Shown in pieces: positions 4,151 through 12,169 of a DNA stretch of 22,084 nt. The stretch lies in the IMG/VR virus record IMGVR_UViG_3300045966_000079, positions 1-22,084 of that record; one strand, 5' to 3'. Both the position numbers and the translations under genes were made by a program. A model generated the notes under the pieces. That model worked only from the letters and a program-made list of their open reading frames with translations. It did not search any database and was not told where the DNA came from. This DNA comes from a virus. Numbering within the stretch: position 1 is the stretch's first letter; every line of letters starts with the position of its first letter.

Positions 4151-4557
4151 GCATTTTCAGTCGCAAACCGAAGACGGTTGCCGAGCAAACCTACACTTCG
4201 ACCTTTAAAGCGGTTGGTGGAGCCCTTAAAGACTCTGACCAGCTTCCTGCATTGGAAGTGGTAGAGCCAACTAAGCCGGTTAGGCTAAAAGACCAGGCTC
4301 TACTCGCTAAGTGGCAGGACGCATCATTCCGTCTGCAAGACAAGCTGATGGCCGCTATGGACAATAACCGTCCAGCGGACGTGAAAGCTTATGCTATCGC
4401 GGCGGGCGTGGCTACCGACAAGCTGTTGGTGCTGGCCGGGCGTCCCACATCCATCGTCGCCGGTCTGCACGAAGTTAGGCATACCCTACCCCAGCTTGTC
4501 GCCACGCTCAATCAGGTCGCAACCATTATCAATCAGGAGGTTCCGCATGAAGGTTGA
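4147..4557 (+). CDS. Helical phage protein, 136 aa, apparent AUA start
   Basis: The frame is open from a TAG at 4141. The first ATG/GTG/TTG in frame is TTG at 4252, yet codons 4150-4251 encode a natural-looking N-terminus (SIFSRKPKTVAEQTYTSTFK). AGGAG (4134-4138) sits 8 nt before ATA at 4147, which overlaps the upstream stop as ATAA, exactly where this genome normally has ATGA. I therefore start at ATA; the conservative alternative is TTG 4252 (101 aa), which has no SD. The C-terminal part (AYAIAAGVATDKLLVLAGRPTSIVAGLHEVRH) loosely resembles small-terminase-like phage proteins, and its position before the large terminase would fit, but this is a weak call. Confidence 0.6.
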   Translation: MSIFSRKPKTVAEQTYTSTFKAVGGALKDSDQLPALEVVEPTKPVRLKDQALLAKWQDASFRLQDKLMAAMDNNRPADVKAYAIAAGVATDKLLVLAGRPTSIVAGLHEVRHTLPQLVATLNQVATIINQEVPHEG

Positions 4558-4726
4558 TCCAAAGAAGCTAATTCCGTCGCTCGTGAGCATTATTCCGCTG
4601 CTGATGGCTCCATTTAGCGAGCAGTTGACCACGCTCATCCAGAGCAACCCATATGCGTATATGGCCGTTCAGACCGCGCTCACAATATTGGCTAACCTGA
4701 CGAACGGTATCGCCGTTAAGAAGTAA
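4547..4726 (+). CDS. Small hydrophobic protein, 59 aa, holin-like
   Basis: ATG has a strong SD (AGGAGG, 6 nt upstream) and overlaps the preceding gene by 11 nt. A basic N-terminus (MKVDPKK) is followed by a hydrophobic stretch (LIPSLVSIIPLLMAPF), then a second one (AYMAVQTALTILANL), and a C-terminal KK. Two short membrane helices and a charged tail are compatible with a small holin or other virion-associated membrane protein. No lysis enzyme is adjacent, so function is not assigned. Confidence 0.6.
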   Translation: MKVDPKKLIPSLVSIIPLLMAPFSEQLTTLIQSNPYAYMAVQTALTILANLTNGIAVKK

Positions 4727-4881
4727 TGCCTCATCCCGTAGGCGAACGCGATGCCGGATGGTTTCATATGTATTGCGCCGTCGTCGGGATTCTACACTTC
4801 ATCGTTGGGCTCGGTAGCATTTACTACCATGCTGTTGCCGCGAGAAATCATTTTATTGACGCACGAAGGTTGGGTGACTAA
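4726..4881 (+). CDS. Small membrane protein, 51 aa
   Basis: It is joined to both neighbours by TAATG junctions at 4726 and 4881, which makes it almost certainly coding. The product reads MPHPVGERDAGWFHMY, then one transmembrane helix (CAVVGILHFIVGLGSIYY), then a basic tail (HAVAARNHFIDARRLGD). The GERDAGW-H-Y..VVG.LHF pattern is familiar from small phage membrane proteins located just before the virion genes. Its function is unknown; with the preceding gene it may form a membrane pair. Confidence 0.68.
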   Translation: MPHPVGERDAGWFHMYCAVVGILHFIVGLGSIYYHAVAARNHFIDARRLGD

Positions 4882-5756
4882 TGGCGTTCTTCGGCCCCCT
4901 GAAGCTTTCTGAAGCACAGTCGTCGCAGCCAGACTATATCAACCAGATTGGTTCTGCCCTTGCTGCGCGCTTCCCCGGTGCAAGCGGATTTACCGCATAT
5001 CCTGGTGCGGGAGGCAAAGGTACGGGGGCATTGGGGTTTACGTATAATACCCCGCCCAATAGCGGCGTGCTTGAGGGTGTCAAAGCCACTACCCCAGAGT
5101 CATTGACTGCACTCCTTGGCGGTGTTGGCGCACCTGCAAGCGTTGAAGAGCTAATCAGCCGCGTGCCTGCTGTGAACCTTCCGCCTATTGAAACCGATAT
5201 TCTCTCGGGTATCGCAGGGCAGGGTGCGCAATCTCCATTCGCCCAACAGCAGTCTGCAAACGCTGCGACCAACCAACGCATTGCGGGCCTTGAAGGCGAC
5301 CTCGCAGCCGCCCGTGCGATGCCGGTTGACCCTTACCAGCGCTCGTTGCAACTTGCAGGCGTTGCACCCGCAAACCAGTTGACTCCCTCACAGCCTGACA
5401 CCAGTGGCGGAGGTAGCGGCGGCGATTCAGTCATCTGTACCCATCTGCACGCGCGCGGCTATATGAGCGACGAAATGTACGCTGCCGACGAGCGCTTTGG
5501 CAAAACCTTAGACCACGCCACTTACAGGGGATACCGCACATGGGCAGATTCAGTCGTACGCCTGATGGAGAAGTATCCTTCACTCACGCCAATCGTAGCC
5601 TCGATTGCTCAGCCGTGGACGGTGCATATGGCATACCGACAGGGTGTGGGGGACCGGGACTCATGGATTGGGAAGACAATGATGGTGGTTGGCTCGACAG
5701 TGTGTAGGTTCATTGGACGCCGTGTATCGCATCGCGAGCCCCTGCCCACGGTGTAG
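4881..5756 (+). CDS. Probable virion protein with a phage-recurrent C-terminal domain, 291 aa
   Basis: Residues 1 to ~165 are low-complexity (Gly, Ala, Pro, Ser, Gln) with little predicted structure and one likely coiled segment (SANAATNQRIAGLEGDLAAARA). A linker SQPDTSGGGSGG leads to a C-terminal domain of about 110 residues beginning VICTHLHARGYMSDEMYAADE, continuing with TYRGYRTWADSVVRLMEKYP and ending in ...VCRFIGRR. I recognise this CTxLxxxGYM / RGY..W...V..M..SP domain as recurrent at the C-terminus of otherwise unrelated phage virion proteins; its function is not known to me. Here it is attached to a disordered N-terminus upstream of the terminase, an unusual place. Confidence 0.7.
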   Translation: MAFFGPLKLSEAQSSQPDYINQIGSALAARFPGASGFTAYPGAGGKGTGALGFTYNTPPNSGVLEGVKATTPESLTALLGGVGAPASVEELISRVPAVNLPPIETDILSGIAGQGAQSPFAQQQSANAATNQRIAGLEGDLAAARAMPVDPYQRSLQLAGVAPANQLTPSQPDTSGGGSGGDSVICTHLHARGYMSDEMYAADERFGKTLDHATYRGYRTWADSVVRLMEKYPSLTPIVASIAQPWTVHMAYRQGVGDRDSWIGKTMMVVGSTVCRFIGRRVSHREPLPTV

Positions 5757-5976
5757 CACCGGCTACATCAAGTGGGAGGCTGCGCGCATCGTTTGCATCA
5801 TTTGCGGCTTCCAGTACGAACGTATCGTTGCCCGTCGCCATGAGCGCATCCAAGCCGCAATGGACGCGCAGTTGCGTTGCAAAAGCGTAGAGTCGTTGTA
5901 CCTAACAAAAGATTATGAACCTGTACGACCTCACAGATATGACGCGCGACGAAATTCTGGAGAAAGCACAAACTGA
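5713..5976 (+). CDS. Zinc-ribbon protein, 87 aa
   Basis: SPCPRCSTGYIKW...RIVCIICGFQYER is a classical two-knuckle zinc ribbon (CPRC and CIIC, 17 residues apart between pairs), followed by a basic helix (RIVARRHERIQAAM) and a polar tail. The start is uncertain: TTG 5713 has a weak AGG upstream, GTG 5722 and TTG 5689 are alternatives, and all keep the zinc ribbon intact. It overlaps the preceding gene by 44 nt and the terminase by 62 nt. The ribbon plus Arg-rich helix suggests DNA or RNA binding; partnership with terminase is only inferred from position. Confidence 0.62.
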   Translation: MDAVYRIASPCPRCSTGYIKWEAARIVCIICGFQYERIVARRHERIQAAMDAQLRCKSVESLYLTKDYEPVRPHRYDARRNSGESTN

Positions 5977-7624
5977 TCCAGAGTGGTTTCGTCAAGCTAT
6001 CGCTGCTGTCAATGAAGCCATTACCGTTGATCGCCAAAATACACAACTGGCGTATTACACCACCGCAAACCCAGAATCAATCAAGGTTCACAAGTCACGC
6101 GCACGGGAAGTCGCAATCGTAGGCGGCAACCGCTCAAGCAAAACTGACACAATGCTCGCAGAGTTATCAATCCAGATGACGGGGCATATCCCGCTCAGTT
6201 TGCAAGGCGTGTATCCGCGAGAGAAGATTCGCGCGCCCATTCGCGCCCGTATCGTATGCAACTCGCTGACAGATACGCTTGAGCCTGTCATCAAACCCAA
6301 GCTGCGTTACGACCAATGGAACGGCATGGGCGAACCCAACCAAGGGCGCGGGCACTGGGGCTGGATTCCCCAGCATTGCTTGCAGGGCGGCACGTGGGAA
6401 AGCGCATACAGTGAGAAATACCGTACCCTTCGTGCAGCCGTAGATAGCCACTGGGTAGGCCAAGATGGCAGCGTCAACTCAATGCGAGGTTGGTCCTCAT
6501 GCCAATTTCTCAGCTATGACCAAGACCTCACCGCGTTTGCGGGTTCGTCAATGCACTTCGTCGGTCACGATGAGTTACCCCCAAATGACATCTATCGGGA
6601 AAATCGTATCCGCACTCTTGACGTACGCGGTCAGATTTATACAGCGTTCACGCCGCCAGACGAAATAGGCGCGTCAACCAAGGATGTTAGCTGGTTCTTT
6701 GATGAGGTATACGAGCGCGGGTTGGATGGGCCTACGCGCGACCCAAGCATTGAAACCATCGTCCTTCACACTGAACGCAATAAGTTCCTGTTGCCAGAAG
6801 ATGTCCGCGATATCGCAAGCAAGCTTACAGACGCCCAAAAGGAAGTGCGATTGTATGGGCGGTTTATTCACCTCAGCGGCGTTGTCTATTCGCTCTTTTG
6901 CGAGCGCCCTAACCTGTGGTGCTATAAATGTGAAAAGAAAATCCTTGCCACGGCGACCAACTGCCCCTTCTGTGGCGGCAATGATGTTGGCGATTTTAGC
7001 CACATCATTGAACCATTCATTGTGCCGTCCTCGTGGCCGGTTATCTTTGCCATTGACCCCCATCCTCGTAAGCCTGACATGATGGGCTGGTTTGCGATTG
7101 CGCCGAGCGATACCATCTTGCAGATTGGCGAATTGGAAATGGAAGGCACTGCCGACGACATCAAGCGTGCGGTTGACCAGTGGGAAGACGCCCACCGCAT
7201 TCGCCCCGTCAAGCGGTTGATGGACCCCAACATCGCCACTGAAACAAACGACAAGATGCGCCGGGGTTGGACCCTACGCACTGAGTATGACGAAGCGGGG
7301 TTGCGGTGCGATCTTGCGATTGATGAGGTTAATGCGGGTATTAGCGAAGTGCAAGGCTTGCTTAAGCCAGACCCATATTTGCGTGCGCCGCGTCTGCAAA
7401 TCTTCAACACGTGCAAGCGAACGATCCACGCATTTACGCGATGGTCATGGGACGAATACTCGCGCACGAGCGACCGTGAATTGAAGGAACGCCCGCGCGA
7501 TAGATTTAAGGACCCAATGGATGTTGTCCGTTACATGGCGATGGATCATCCGACTTACAGCCGCTATTCTATGGCTCCTGTTCGCACAGTGACGCGCGGT
7601 GCACGAGGCTATTATGGCCGATGA
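5915..7624 (+). CDS. terL: Terminase large subunit with a zinc-ribbon insert
   Basis: 569 aa. The ATPase half has Walker A GGNRSSKT (residues 70-77) and Walker B FVGHDE (215-220), followed by TAFTPPDE as a likely coupling motif. The nuclease half has the RNase H-like acidic residues in AIDPHP (~D381), LMDPNIA (~D437) and KDPMDVVRY (~D536). Between the halves lies WCYKCEKKILATATNCPFCGG, a four-cysteine zinc ribbon (336, 339, 350, 353). The enzyme translocates DNA into the prohead at the portal and cuts genome ends. The ATG at 5915 has only a weak SD; a second ATG at 5939 is possible. The portal follows downstream as expected. Confidence 0.95.
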   Translation: MNLYDLTDMTRDEILEKAQTDPEWFRQAIAAVNEAITVDRQNTQLAYYTTANPESIKVHKSRAREVAIVGGNRSSKTDTMLAELSIQMTGHIPLSLQGVYPREKIRAPIRARIVCNSLTDTLEPVIKPKLRYDQWNGMGEPNQGRGHWGWIPQHCLQGGTWESAYSEKYRTLRAAVDSHWVGQDGSVNSMRGWSSCQFLSYDQDLTAFAGSSMHFVGHDELPPNDIYRENRIRTLDVRGQIYTAFTPPDEIGASTKDVSWFFDEVYERGLDGPTRDPSIETIVLHTERNKFLLPEDVRDIASKLTDAQKEVRLYGRFIHLSGVVYSLFCERPNLWCYKCEKKILATATNCPFCGGNDVGDFSHIIEPFIVPSSWPVIFAIDPHPRKPDMMGWFAIAPSDTILQIGELEMEGTADDIKRAVDQWEDAHRIRPVKRLMDPNIATETNDKMRRGWTLRTEYDEAGLRCDLAIDEVNAGISEVQGLLKPDPYLRAPRLQIFNTCKRTIHAFTRWSWDEYSRTSDRELKERPRDRFKDPMDVVRYMAMDHPTYSRYSMAPVRTVTRGARGYYGR

Positions 7625-7913
7625 GAAGTGGGCTGATATCCACGGCAAGCGCCACGAGTATAAAACCTCTGGCAAGCGTATTGATACCCCGCGCGTAAAC
7701 AAGCCAACGTGTGAAGAGCATTGCTCTGGCAAGCATAAGCCCGAGGGCATCATGCAGTGCAATAAGTGCCAGACCGTAGGATATGTTGTCATCGCACATG
7801 AATGGAACACGAGCGACGGCCATTACTTCTATTCACTGGACCCGCGCAATGGCGCACCGCTGCCAGCAATGGATGATTGCCCATGCGGCGGGCGATTCAC
7901 CCGCGTTCTATGA
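7614..7913 (+). CDS. Multi-cysteine zinc-binding protein, 99 aa
   Basis: ATG at 7614 has GAGG 5 nt upstream and overlaps the terminase stop by 11 nt. CEEHC, QCNKC and CPCGG motifs supply six or seven cysteines, enough for one or two zinc sites. Between them is a beta-prone middle (GYVVIAHEWNTSDGHYFYSL). No family is recognised. Lying between terminase and portal and ending in an ATGA overlap with another CxxC protein, it may be an accessory packaging factor, but that is inferred from position only. Confidence 0.66.
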   Translation: MADEKWADIHGKRHEYKTSGKRIDTPRVNKPTCEEHCSGKHKPEGIMQCNKCQTVGYVVIAHEWNTSDGHYFYSLDPRNGAPLPAMDDCPCGGRFTRVL

Positions 7914-8179
7914 TGCGCTGCGATGGTTGCGACCGCCATATCAATTCTGAAGACATTACATTTCATCATCTCTTTGGTCACGTTATGCGCTACTGCGCAG
8001 AGTGCACTGACATCTGGATCAACTTCAAAGCCGCGTGCGAAGCGCAGGCGCAAAAGCTAAACGCTCAATTGGACATGTGGGAGAAAGACATGCGGGATCA
8101 GTTGCCCCTCCGCCTGACGCCGCTTGACCTCCCGCGTCTGATGGTTGAGCGCGACGGCAAAGGAATCGTTCTTGGCTGA
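7910..8179 (+). CDS. CxxC zinc-binding protein, 89 aa
   Basis: The start is ATGATG in an ATGA overlap. CDGCDRHI and RYCAEC flank a His-rich turn (ITFHHLFGHVM), a pattern typical of treble-clef or zinc-ribbon domains. A helical segment (NFKAACEAQAQKLNAQLDMWEKDM) follows, then LPLRLTPLDLPRL. Its 3' end overlaps the portal start by 8 nt. Function is unknown; it is the second of two consecutive cysteine-rich proteins between terminase and portal. Confidence 0.66.
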   Translation: MMRCDGCDRHINSEDITFHHLFGHVMRYCAECTDIWINFKAACEAQAQKLNAQLDMWEKDMRDQLPLRLTPLDLPRLMVERDGKGIVLG

Positions 8180-10565
8180 TTACACTGAAGACGCGCCCGT
8201 CCAGCTTGATCTATCGGGCGTTGAGCCTGATGTAAAGCCTGCGGGCGTCAAGCGCCGTCGCCCTGCACTCATTCCCCCGGATGAGGTTGAGCAGGTTGTC
8301 ATTGATTCGCTTCAGACCATCGCGGACGCGCAAGACGAGCGTATCGAGTGGATCAACATGCGCGAGCAGCGCTACGCCAAGCTGCGAGGGTGGCTTGAAT
8401 CGCGCACGTGGCCATGGGCAGAGGCTAGCAACCAGCATATTCCGATCATGCTTGCCAACAAGCTACGGATGGATGCGGGGTTATACAATGCAGTGCTGGG
8501 GATGCGCCCGCTCATGAAGTCTGTCCCCACGCGCGTAGATCACCGCGCAGTCGCAGAGCGCATTGACCATCTTCTCGACCACCAGATGTTTGTAGACAAC
8601 GCTGGCGAGAAAGAGATTGAGAAGTACATTGACCAGTACACGGGCGATGGCACGGTGTTTAGCTATCAACCGTGGGTCAAAGAGCGCGGCACCGTCTGCG
8701 ACACCCGCACGATCCCTGCTGAAGATGTCACGCCCGCGTTGCTTGACGCGCTCGTGCAAGAGCAAATCGGTCAGTTTGAAGAACTCGTAGAGCACGGCGA
8801 CAAGTGGACTGGGACGTATCGAGACAACGATGGTATCAAACGTAGCGTCACCATCACTGCCTACGACAGCTTTGATGACGGCATGATGGACATTACATTC
8901 GAGTGGGACGCGCCATTCTTTGACGGCCCCACGATGATCGTGCTTGACCTTGAGAATGTCGTCGCCCCGATGCGCAGCGAAAACCTGCAACCTGTTACGT
9001 TGCAAAACCCCAACGGTGCGCCGTGGGTTGCAACTCTGCACCGCATTGACTACGACGCAATCAAGCGCAGCAAAGCGCATGGCATATTCGATCTTCTCAC
9101 CGATGAAGAGATTGAAGAGATGCTCCCCCATGCGCAAGACCGTGCTGAGGGCGACCGCACCAACGATGAAGAGAAGCTTCGTACGCAACGCGATGAGTTA
9201 ACGGGTCTCGCTCCGGGCCAGTATGACGAAGGCCGCAGGTGGTTTACGCTCGTTAAATATTATTGCCGACGCGATGTCAACGGTGACGGCCTTGATGAAG
9301 ACATCATCATGTGGATTCTCAAGGAGCCAAAGAAGCTGGCGCGCGTAAAGTATTTGACTGAGCTATACCCTGGATTACCGCCGCGTCGTCCGTTGAGCGA
9401 AGCCCGTATGATTCCCGTTCCTGGCCAGCTATACGGCATCGGCCTTCCCGAGTTGATGGAAGGCTTGCACGAGATGATCCATGAACTCGTCAACCAGAAT
9501 ATTGATAGCGGCTGGCTGAGCAACATCCCGTTCTTCGGTTATCGCGCATCCAGCGGGTTCAAACCAGACGTTACAGAGTTAAGCCCTGGCTTGGGTATCC
9601 CGCTGGACAACCCGCAAACCGATTTGATCTTTCCGACGATGCCAACAAAGGATCAAACGTGGTCATTCAATATGATCGGGTTGGGTATGCAGTTTCTAGA
9701 GAGGCTTGTCCAGATATCTCCAATCCAGTTTGGACAAGTACCTCAGGGGAAAGCCTCTGCGCTGCGAACTACGGGAACAACGATGGCCTTGCTCCAGCAG
9801 GGTTCCGCAATGCCCGAGCAAATCCTGCGTCGCCTTTTCAGAGGCTTGCAAGAAGTCTTCGGGCAATTCCATCAGATGAACACACGCTTCCTGAGCAAGA
9901 AGAAGAGATTTCTCGTGACCGGACGCCCACTTGATTCGCAGGAAGCATACGGGTTGATCGAAGATCGGCGCGATATCTCAATTCCCATCTCGTTCAGCTT
10001 TGAAGCCACGTTGCTTAATACGAACAAAGGCTTGGTCGCAGAGTCGTTAGCCGCGATTGGAAGCGCGATGTTTAGCCCCCTGGCTATTCAGTTTGGTCTC
10101 GTAGACCAAGAGAAAATGTACAACTGGGCGCAAGACTACATCAAATCCGCTCAGCTTGACCCATCGCGCTATATCAAGCGTCCGCCCGGCGTCAGCGACA
10201 AGCCAAAGATCACCGCTGAGGAAGCCATTCTCACTATCCTTGAAGGTGGCTTGCCGGTGGATTGCACGCCGCTTGAGCCGCCCGATGAGCATTTGCGGAA
10301 GCTCATGGAGTATGCACAATCCGACCAGTTTGGGTTCATGACTGGCGGCAAAGAATTGCTATTTAAGCAATATCTGATGTACGTCCAGCAGCTTGTTCAG
10401 CAGATGCTTCAGCAACAGCAGATTATGCAAGCCGCCCAGCAATTCAGTCAGATGATGGGCCAAGGCGGCGGCAAGGGTCCGGGTGCACCGACGCAGAATG
10501 CGCCTGACACCAGCATGCAAACCGAGATGGGTACAAGTAGCGAGTTAGCGGGGGCTGAGAAGTGA
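8172..10565 (+). CDS. Portal protein
   Basis: 797 aa from TTG 8172, chosen because AAAGGA lies 7 nt upstream; an earlier in-frame TTG at 8145 has no SD. The N-terminal half includes the acidic motif IPPDEVEQVV, a Trp-rich clamp-like region (LRGWLESRTWPWAEASNQ) and a long alpha-beta stem. The region NIDSGWLSNIPFFGYRASSG...SPGLGIPLDNP, followed by QGKASALRTTGTTMALLQQG, is characteristic of large podovirus or P22-type portals. The C-terminus is Gln-rich (QQLVQQMLQQQQIMQAAQQ), as in portal barrel or tail regions. The protein forms the dodecameric DNA channel at one capsid vertex, docking terminase and tail. The size fits the larger portal class. Confidence 0.88.
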   Translation: MADYTEDAPVQLDLSGVEPDVKPAGVKRRRPALIPPDEVEQVVIDSLQTIADAQDERIEWINMREQRYAKLRGWLESRTWPWAEASNQHIPIMLANKLRMDAGLYNAVLGMRPLMKSVPTRVDHRAVAERIDHLLDHQMFVDNAGEKEIEKYIDQYTGDGTVFSYQPWVKERGTVCDTRTIPAEDVTPALLDALVQEQIGQFEELVEHGDKWTGTYRDNDGIKRSVTITAYDSFDDGMMDITFEWDAPFFDGPTMIVLDLENVVAPMRSENLQPVTLQNPNGAPWVATLHRIDYDAIKRSKAHGIFDLLTDEEIEEMLPHAQDRAEGDRTNDEEKLRTQRDELTGLAPGQYDEGRRWFTLVKYYCRRDVNGDGLDEDIIMWILKEPKKLARVKYLTELYPGLPPRRPLSEARMIPVPGQLYGIGLPELMEGLHEMIHELVNQNIDSGWLSNIPFFGYRASSGFKPDVTELSPGLGIPLDNPQTDLIFPTMPTKDQTWSFNMIGLGMQFLERLVQISPIQFGQVPQGKASALRTTGTTMALLQQGSAMPEQILRRLFRGLQEVFGQFHQMNTRFLSKKKRFLVTGRPLDSQEAYGLIEDRRDISIPISFSFEATLLNTNKGLVAESLAAIGSAMFSPLAIQFGLVDQEKMYNWAQDYIKSAQLDPSRYIKRPPGVSDKPKITAEEAILTILEGGLPVDCTPLEPPDEHLRKLMEYAQSDQFGFMTGGKELLFKQYLMYVQQLVQQMLQQQQIMQAAQQFSQMMGQGGGKGPGAPTQNAPDTSMQTEMGTSSELAGAEK

Positions 10566-10939
10566 GCCTAGCCACACGCACCTTTACGCAATATGCGGAG
10601 CGGTCTCGCGCCCCCCACGCGGACACTCGCTACGCCCGTGCGGTGATTGAAGTCGGGCGCAAGATTCAAATGGTCGTTGACCATCCCGGCTGGCAAGAAT
10701 ACGTCAACCATCTGGAAGCTATGCGCGACGCCGCGCAACGAAAGCGAGATTCGGTTGTGAGCGAAATTGTCAACACCGACAAGCTTGGTGAAGAGCTAGC
10801 GAAACTCAAGCTTCAGCTTACGTCTCTTGAGGGCGAATTGAAGGGCCTGAGCGCCGCGATTGACCTTGTTCCAGAGTTGATTAAGCGTGCCGCTGATGCG
10901 GTCAAGGTTATGGATTCTGCTAATAGTCCACGCGAGTAA
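10562..10939 (+). CDS. Coiled-coil protein, 125 aa
   Basis: It starts at GTG in a GTGA overlap with the portal. The product is almost entirely helical; residues ~60-110 (DKLGEELAKLKLQLTSLEGELKGLSAAID) form a clear heptad coiled coil. Located between portal and scaffold, it may be a head-assembly or internal structural factor. I recognise no family. Confidence 0.68.
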   Translation: MSLATRTFTQYAERSRAPHADTRYARAVIEVGRKIQMVVDHPGWQEYVNHLEAMRDAAQRKRDSVVSEIVNTDKLGEELAKLKLQLTSLEGELKGLSAAIDLVPELIKRAADAVKVMDSANSPRE

Positions 10940-10968
10940 ATTAGAACATTATCAATACGGGCGTAACC

Positions 10969-11006
10969 GCTAGGCCGCCGCTAGCAGACTCACTGGAAAG
11001 ACAGTG
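10969..11006 (+). other. Two small hairpins upstream of the scaffold gene
   Basis: GCTAG (10969-10973) pairs with CTAGC (10981-10985) around a 7-nt loop, and CACTG (10991-10995) pairs with CAGTG (11002-11006) around GAAAGA. The 105-nt gap at 10940-11044 also carries ATACGGGCG-like repeats at both ends. No promoter or T tract is seen. They may be RNA processing or stability elements. Confidence 0.35.
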
Positions 11007-11044
11007 CAATCTACAGTGCCGCCGACTATACGGGCGCAGAGGGT

Positions 11045-11824
11045 ATGATGCCAGAGAATGAAGACATTCAGCCAACAAACGAGCCTGTTGAAACGCCTGA
11101 GCCAGAGGTTGTTGAAACCCCTGAACCAGTCGTTGAAGAGACTCATCCACTAGAGCCGGGAGGAAAGCGTTTCGCTGAAGTTTATGGCGAGATGAAGGAT
11201 GCACGGCGCGAGGCGCAAGAGTTACGTGAACGCCTCGCACGGGTTGAGGGCCAGATTCAATCCCGCCCTGAGCCTGCTAAGGAACCCACATTCTACACCC
11301 ACCAACAGCTTCAAATGGCTGTTGACCAAGGCAAGATCACTCCAGGCCAAATGTCTGACCAACTCGCCTGGCAGCGTGCTCAGGAGATGCGCCGTGATAT
11401 TGAGCGCACGCAAGTTGAGAATGAACGCAAGCGCACGGCTGTAAGTGAAATCAATCAATACATTGAGAAAATCCCCTCGCTGATGACCAGCGGCTCGCCA
11501 GAGTTTAACCGTGTTGCCCGTGCCGCACGTGAGATTGCTGAGGAGACCGGGAAGTCGATGGATGACCCGGTTGTGCAGCGTCGCGCGCTTCGTGAAGCAT
11601 TCGGTACTATTGACAAGGTGACAGCGATCAAGCGGGCTACTGACATGCCGAGAGGGCAGAACAATATGGACACCACCCCCAGTGGCGGCGGTTCAATCGC
11701 TGCTGGCGGCAAGGTTGATCCTCTCCGCAACGTGCCACAGGTCTTCAAAGACCACTGGAAGCGGCTCGGTTATACGCAAGAGCGCATGATCGAAGAAGCT
11801 AAGTTCATCAAGCCGCGTCGATGA
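11045..11824 (+). CDS. Scaffold-like protein, 259 aa
   Basis: The start is ATGATG; AGAGG lies 2 nt before the first and 5 nt before the second ATG. The N-terminus is acidic and repetitive (VETPEPEVVETPEPVVEE), followed by long charged helices (MKDARREAQELRERLARVEGQIQ; WQRAQEMRRDIERTQVENERKR) and a basic C-terminus (FKDHWKRLGYTQERMIEEAKFIKPRR). Acidic start, coiled coil, basic capsid-binding tail and position between portal and capsid together make a head scaffolding protein the best call. It would guide capsid assembly and then leave or be cleaved; no protease is visible next to it. Confidence 0.78.
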   Translation: MMPENEDIQPTNEPVETPEPEVVETPEPVVEETHPLEPGGKRFAEVYGEMKDARREAQELRERLARVEGQIQSRPEPAKEPTFYTHQQLQMAVDQGKITPGQMSDQLAWQRAQEMRRDIERTQVENERKRTAVSEINQYIEKIPSLMTSGSPEFNRVARAAREIAEETGKSMDDPVVQRRALREAFGTIDKVTAIKRATDMPRGQNNMDTTPSGGGSIAAGGKVDPLRNVPQVFKDHWKRLGYTQERMIEEAKFIKPRR

Positions 11825-12168
11825 TTATTGCCGTTCCCAAGAATCAAAAGCTGGGTCAAGGCTATAGCAAGACTGAGCGTCTGAAAGCGGATGAAGACGC
11901 CGGTCGCCCATGGACACGCCCAGCCGGGGGATGGATTAGCGATCTCGCAGAGCTTCAAAAGTTCATTATGCTCTGCCCATTTTGCATCAGTAAGTTTAAT
12001 CCGCGCCGTGCAGGCTATGAAGTCTGGCGGCAGAACATTTACGGCGTCGGCAAATGCGACGGCTGTAAACAAATGTCCACCTACATCAAAGGCTTCATCA
12101 GCGAAGCATTGCACCAGACGGTCGGAGAGTGGGAGCGCCCACGCAAGGGCCGCTGGGTCAGGAGATAA
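11821..12168 (+). CDS. Zinc-ribbon protein, 115 aa
   Basis: It starts in an ATGA overlap with the scaffold gene. LCPFCISKF and GKCDGCKQ provide a four-cysteine ribbon; the linker between them is RRAGYEVWRQNIYGV. The N-terminus is basic, and a C-terminal helix (ISEALHQTVGEWERPRKGRW) ends positively charged. It lies between scaffold and the probable decoration protein. A role in head assembly is inferred from position only. Several small proteins of this window share this ribbon architecture. Confidence 0.68.
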   Translation: MIIAVPKNQKLGQGYSKTERLKADEDAGRPWTRPAGGWISDLAELQKFIMLCPFCISKFNPRRAGYEVWRQNIYGVGKCDGCKQMSTYIKGFISEALHQTVGEWERPRKGRWVRR

Positions 12169-12169
12169 T

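Noticed and set aside
10990-11010. CTGGAAAG...TGCAAT upstream of the scaffold as a sigma-54 promoter
   Set aside because: The -24 box is poor and the spacing is one base off; it is better explained as a small hairpin.
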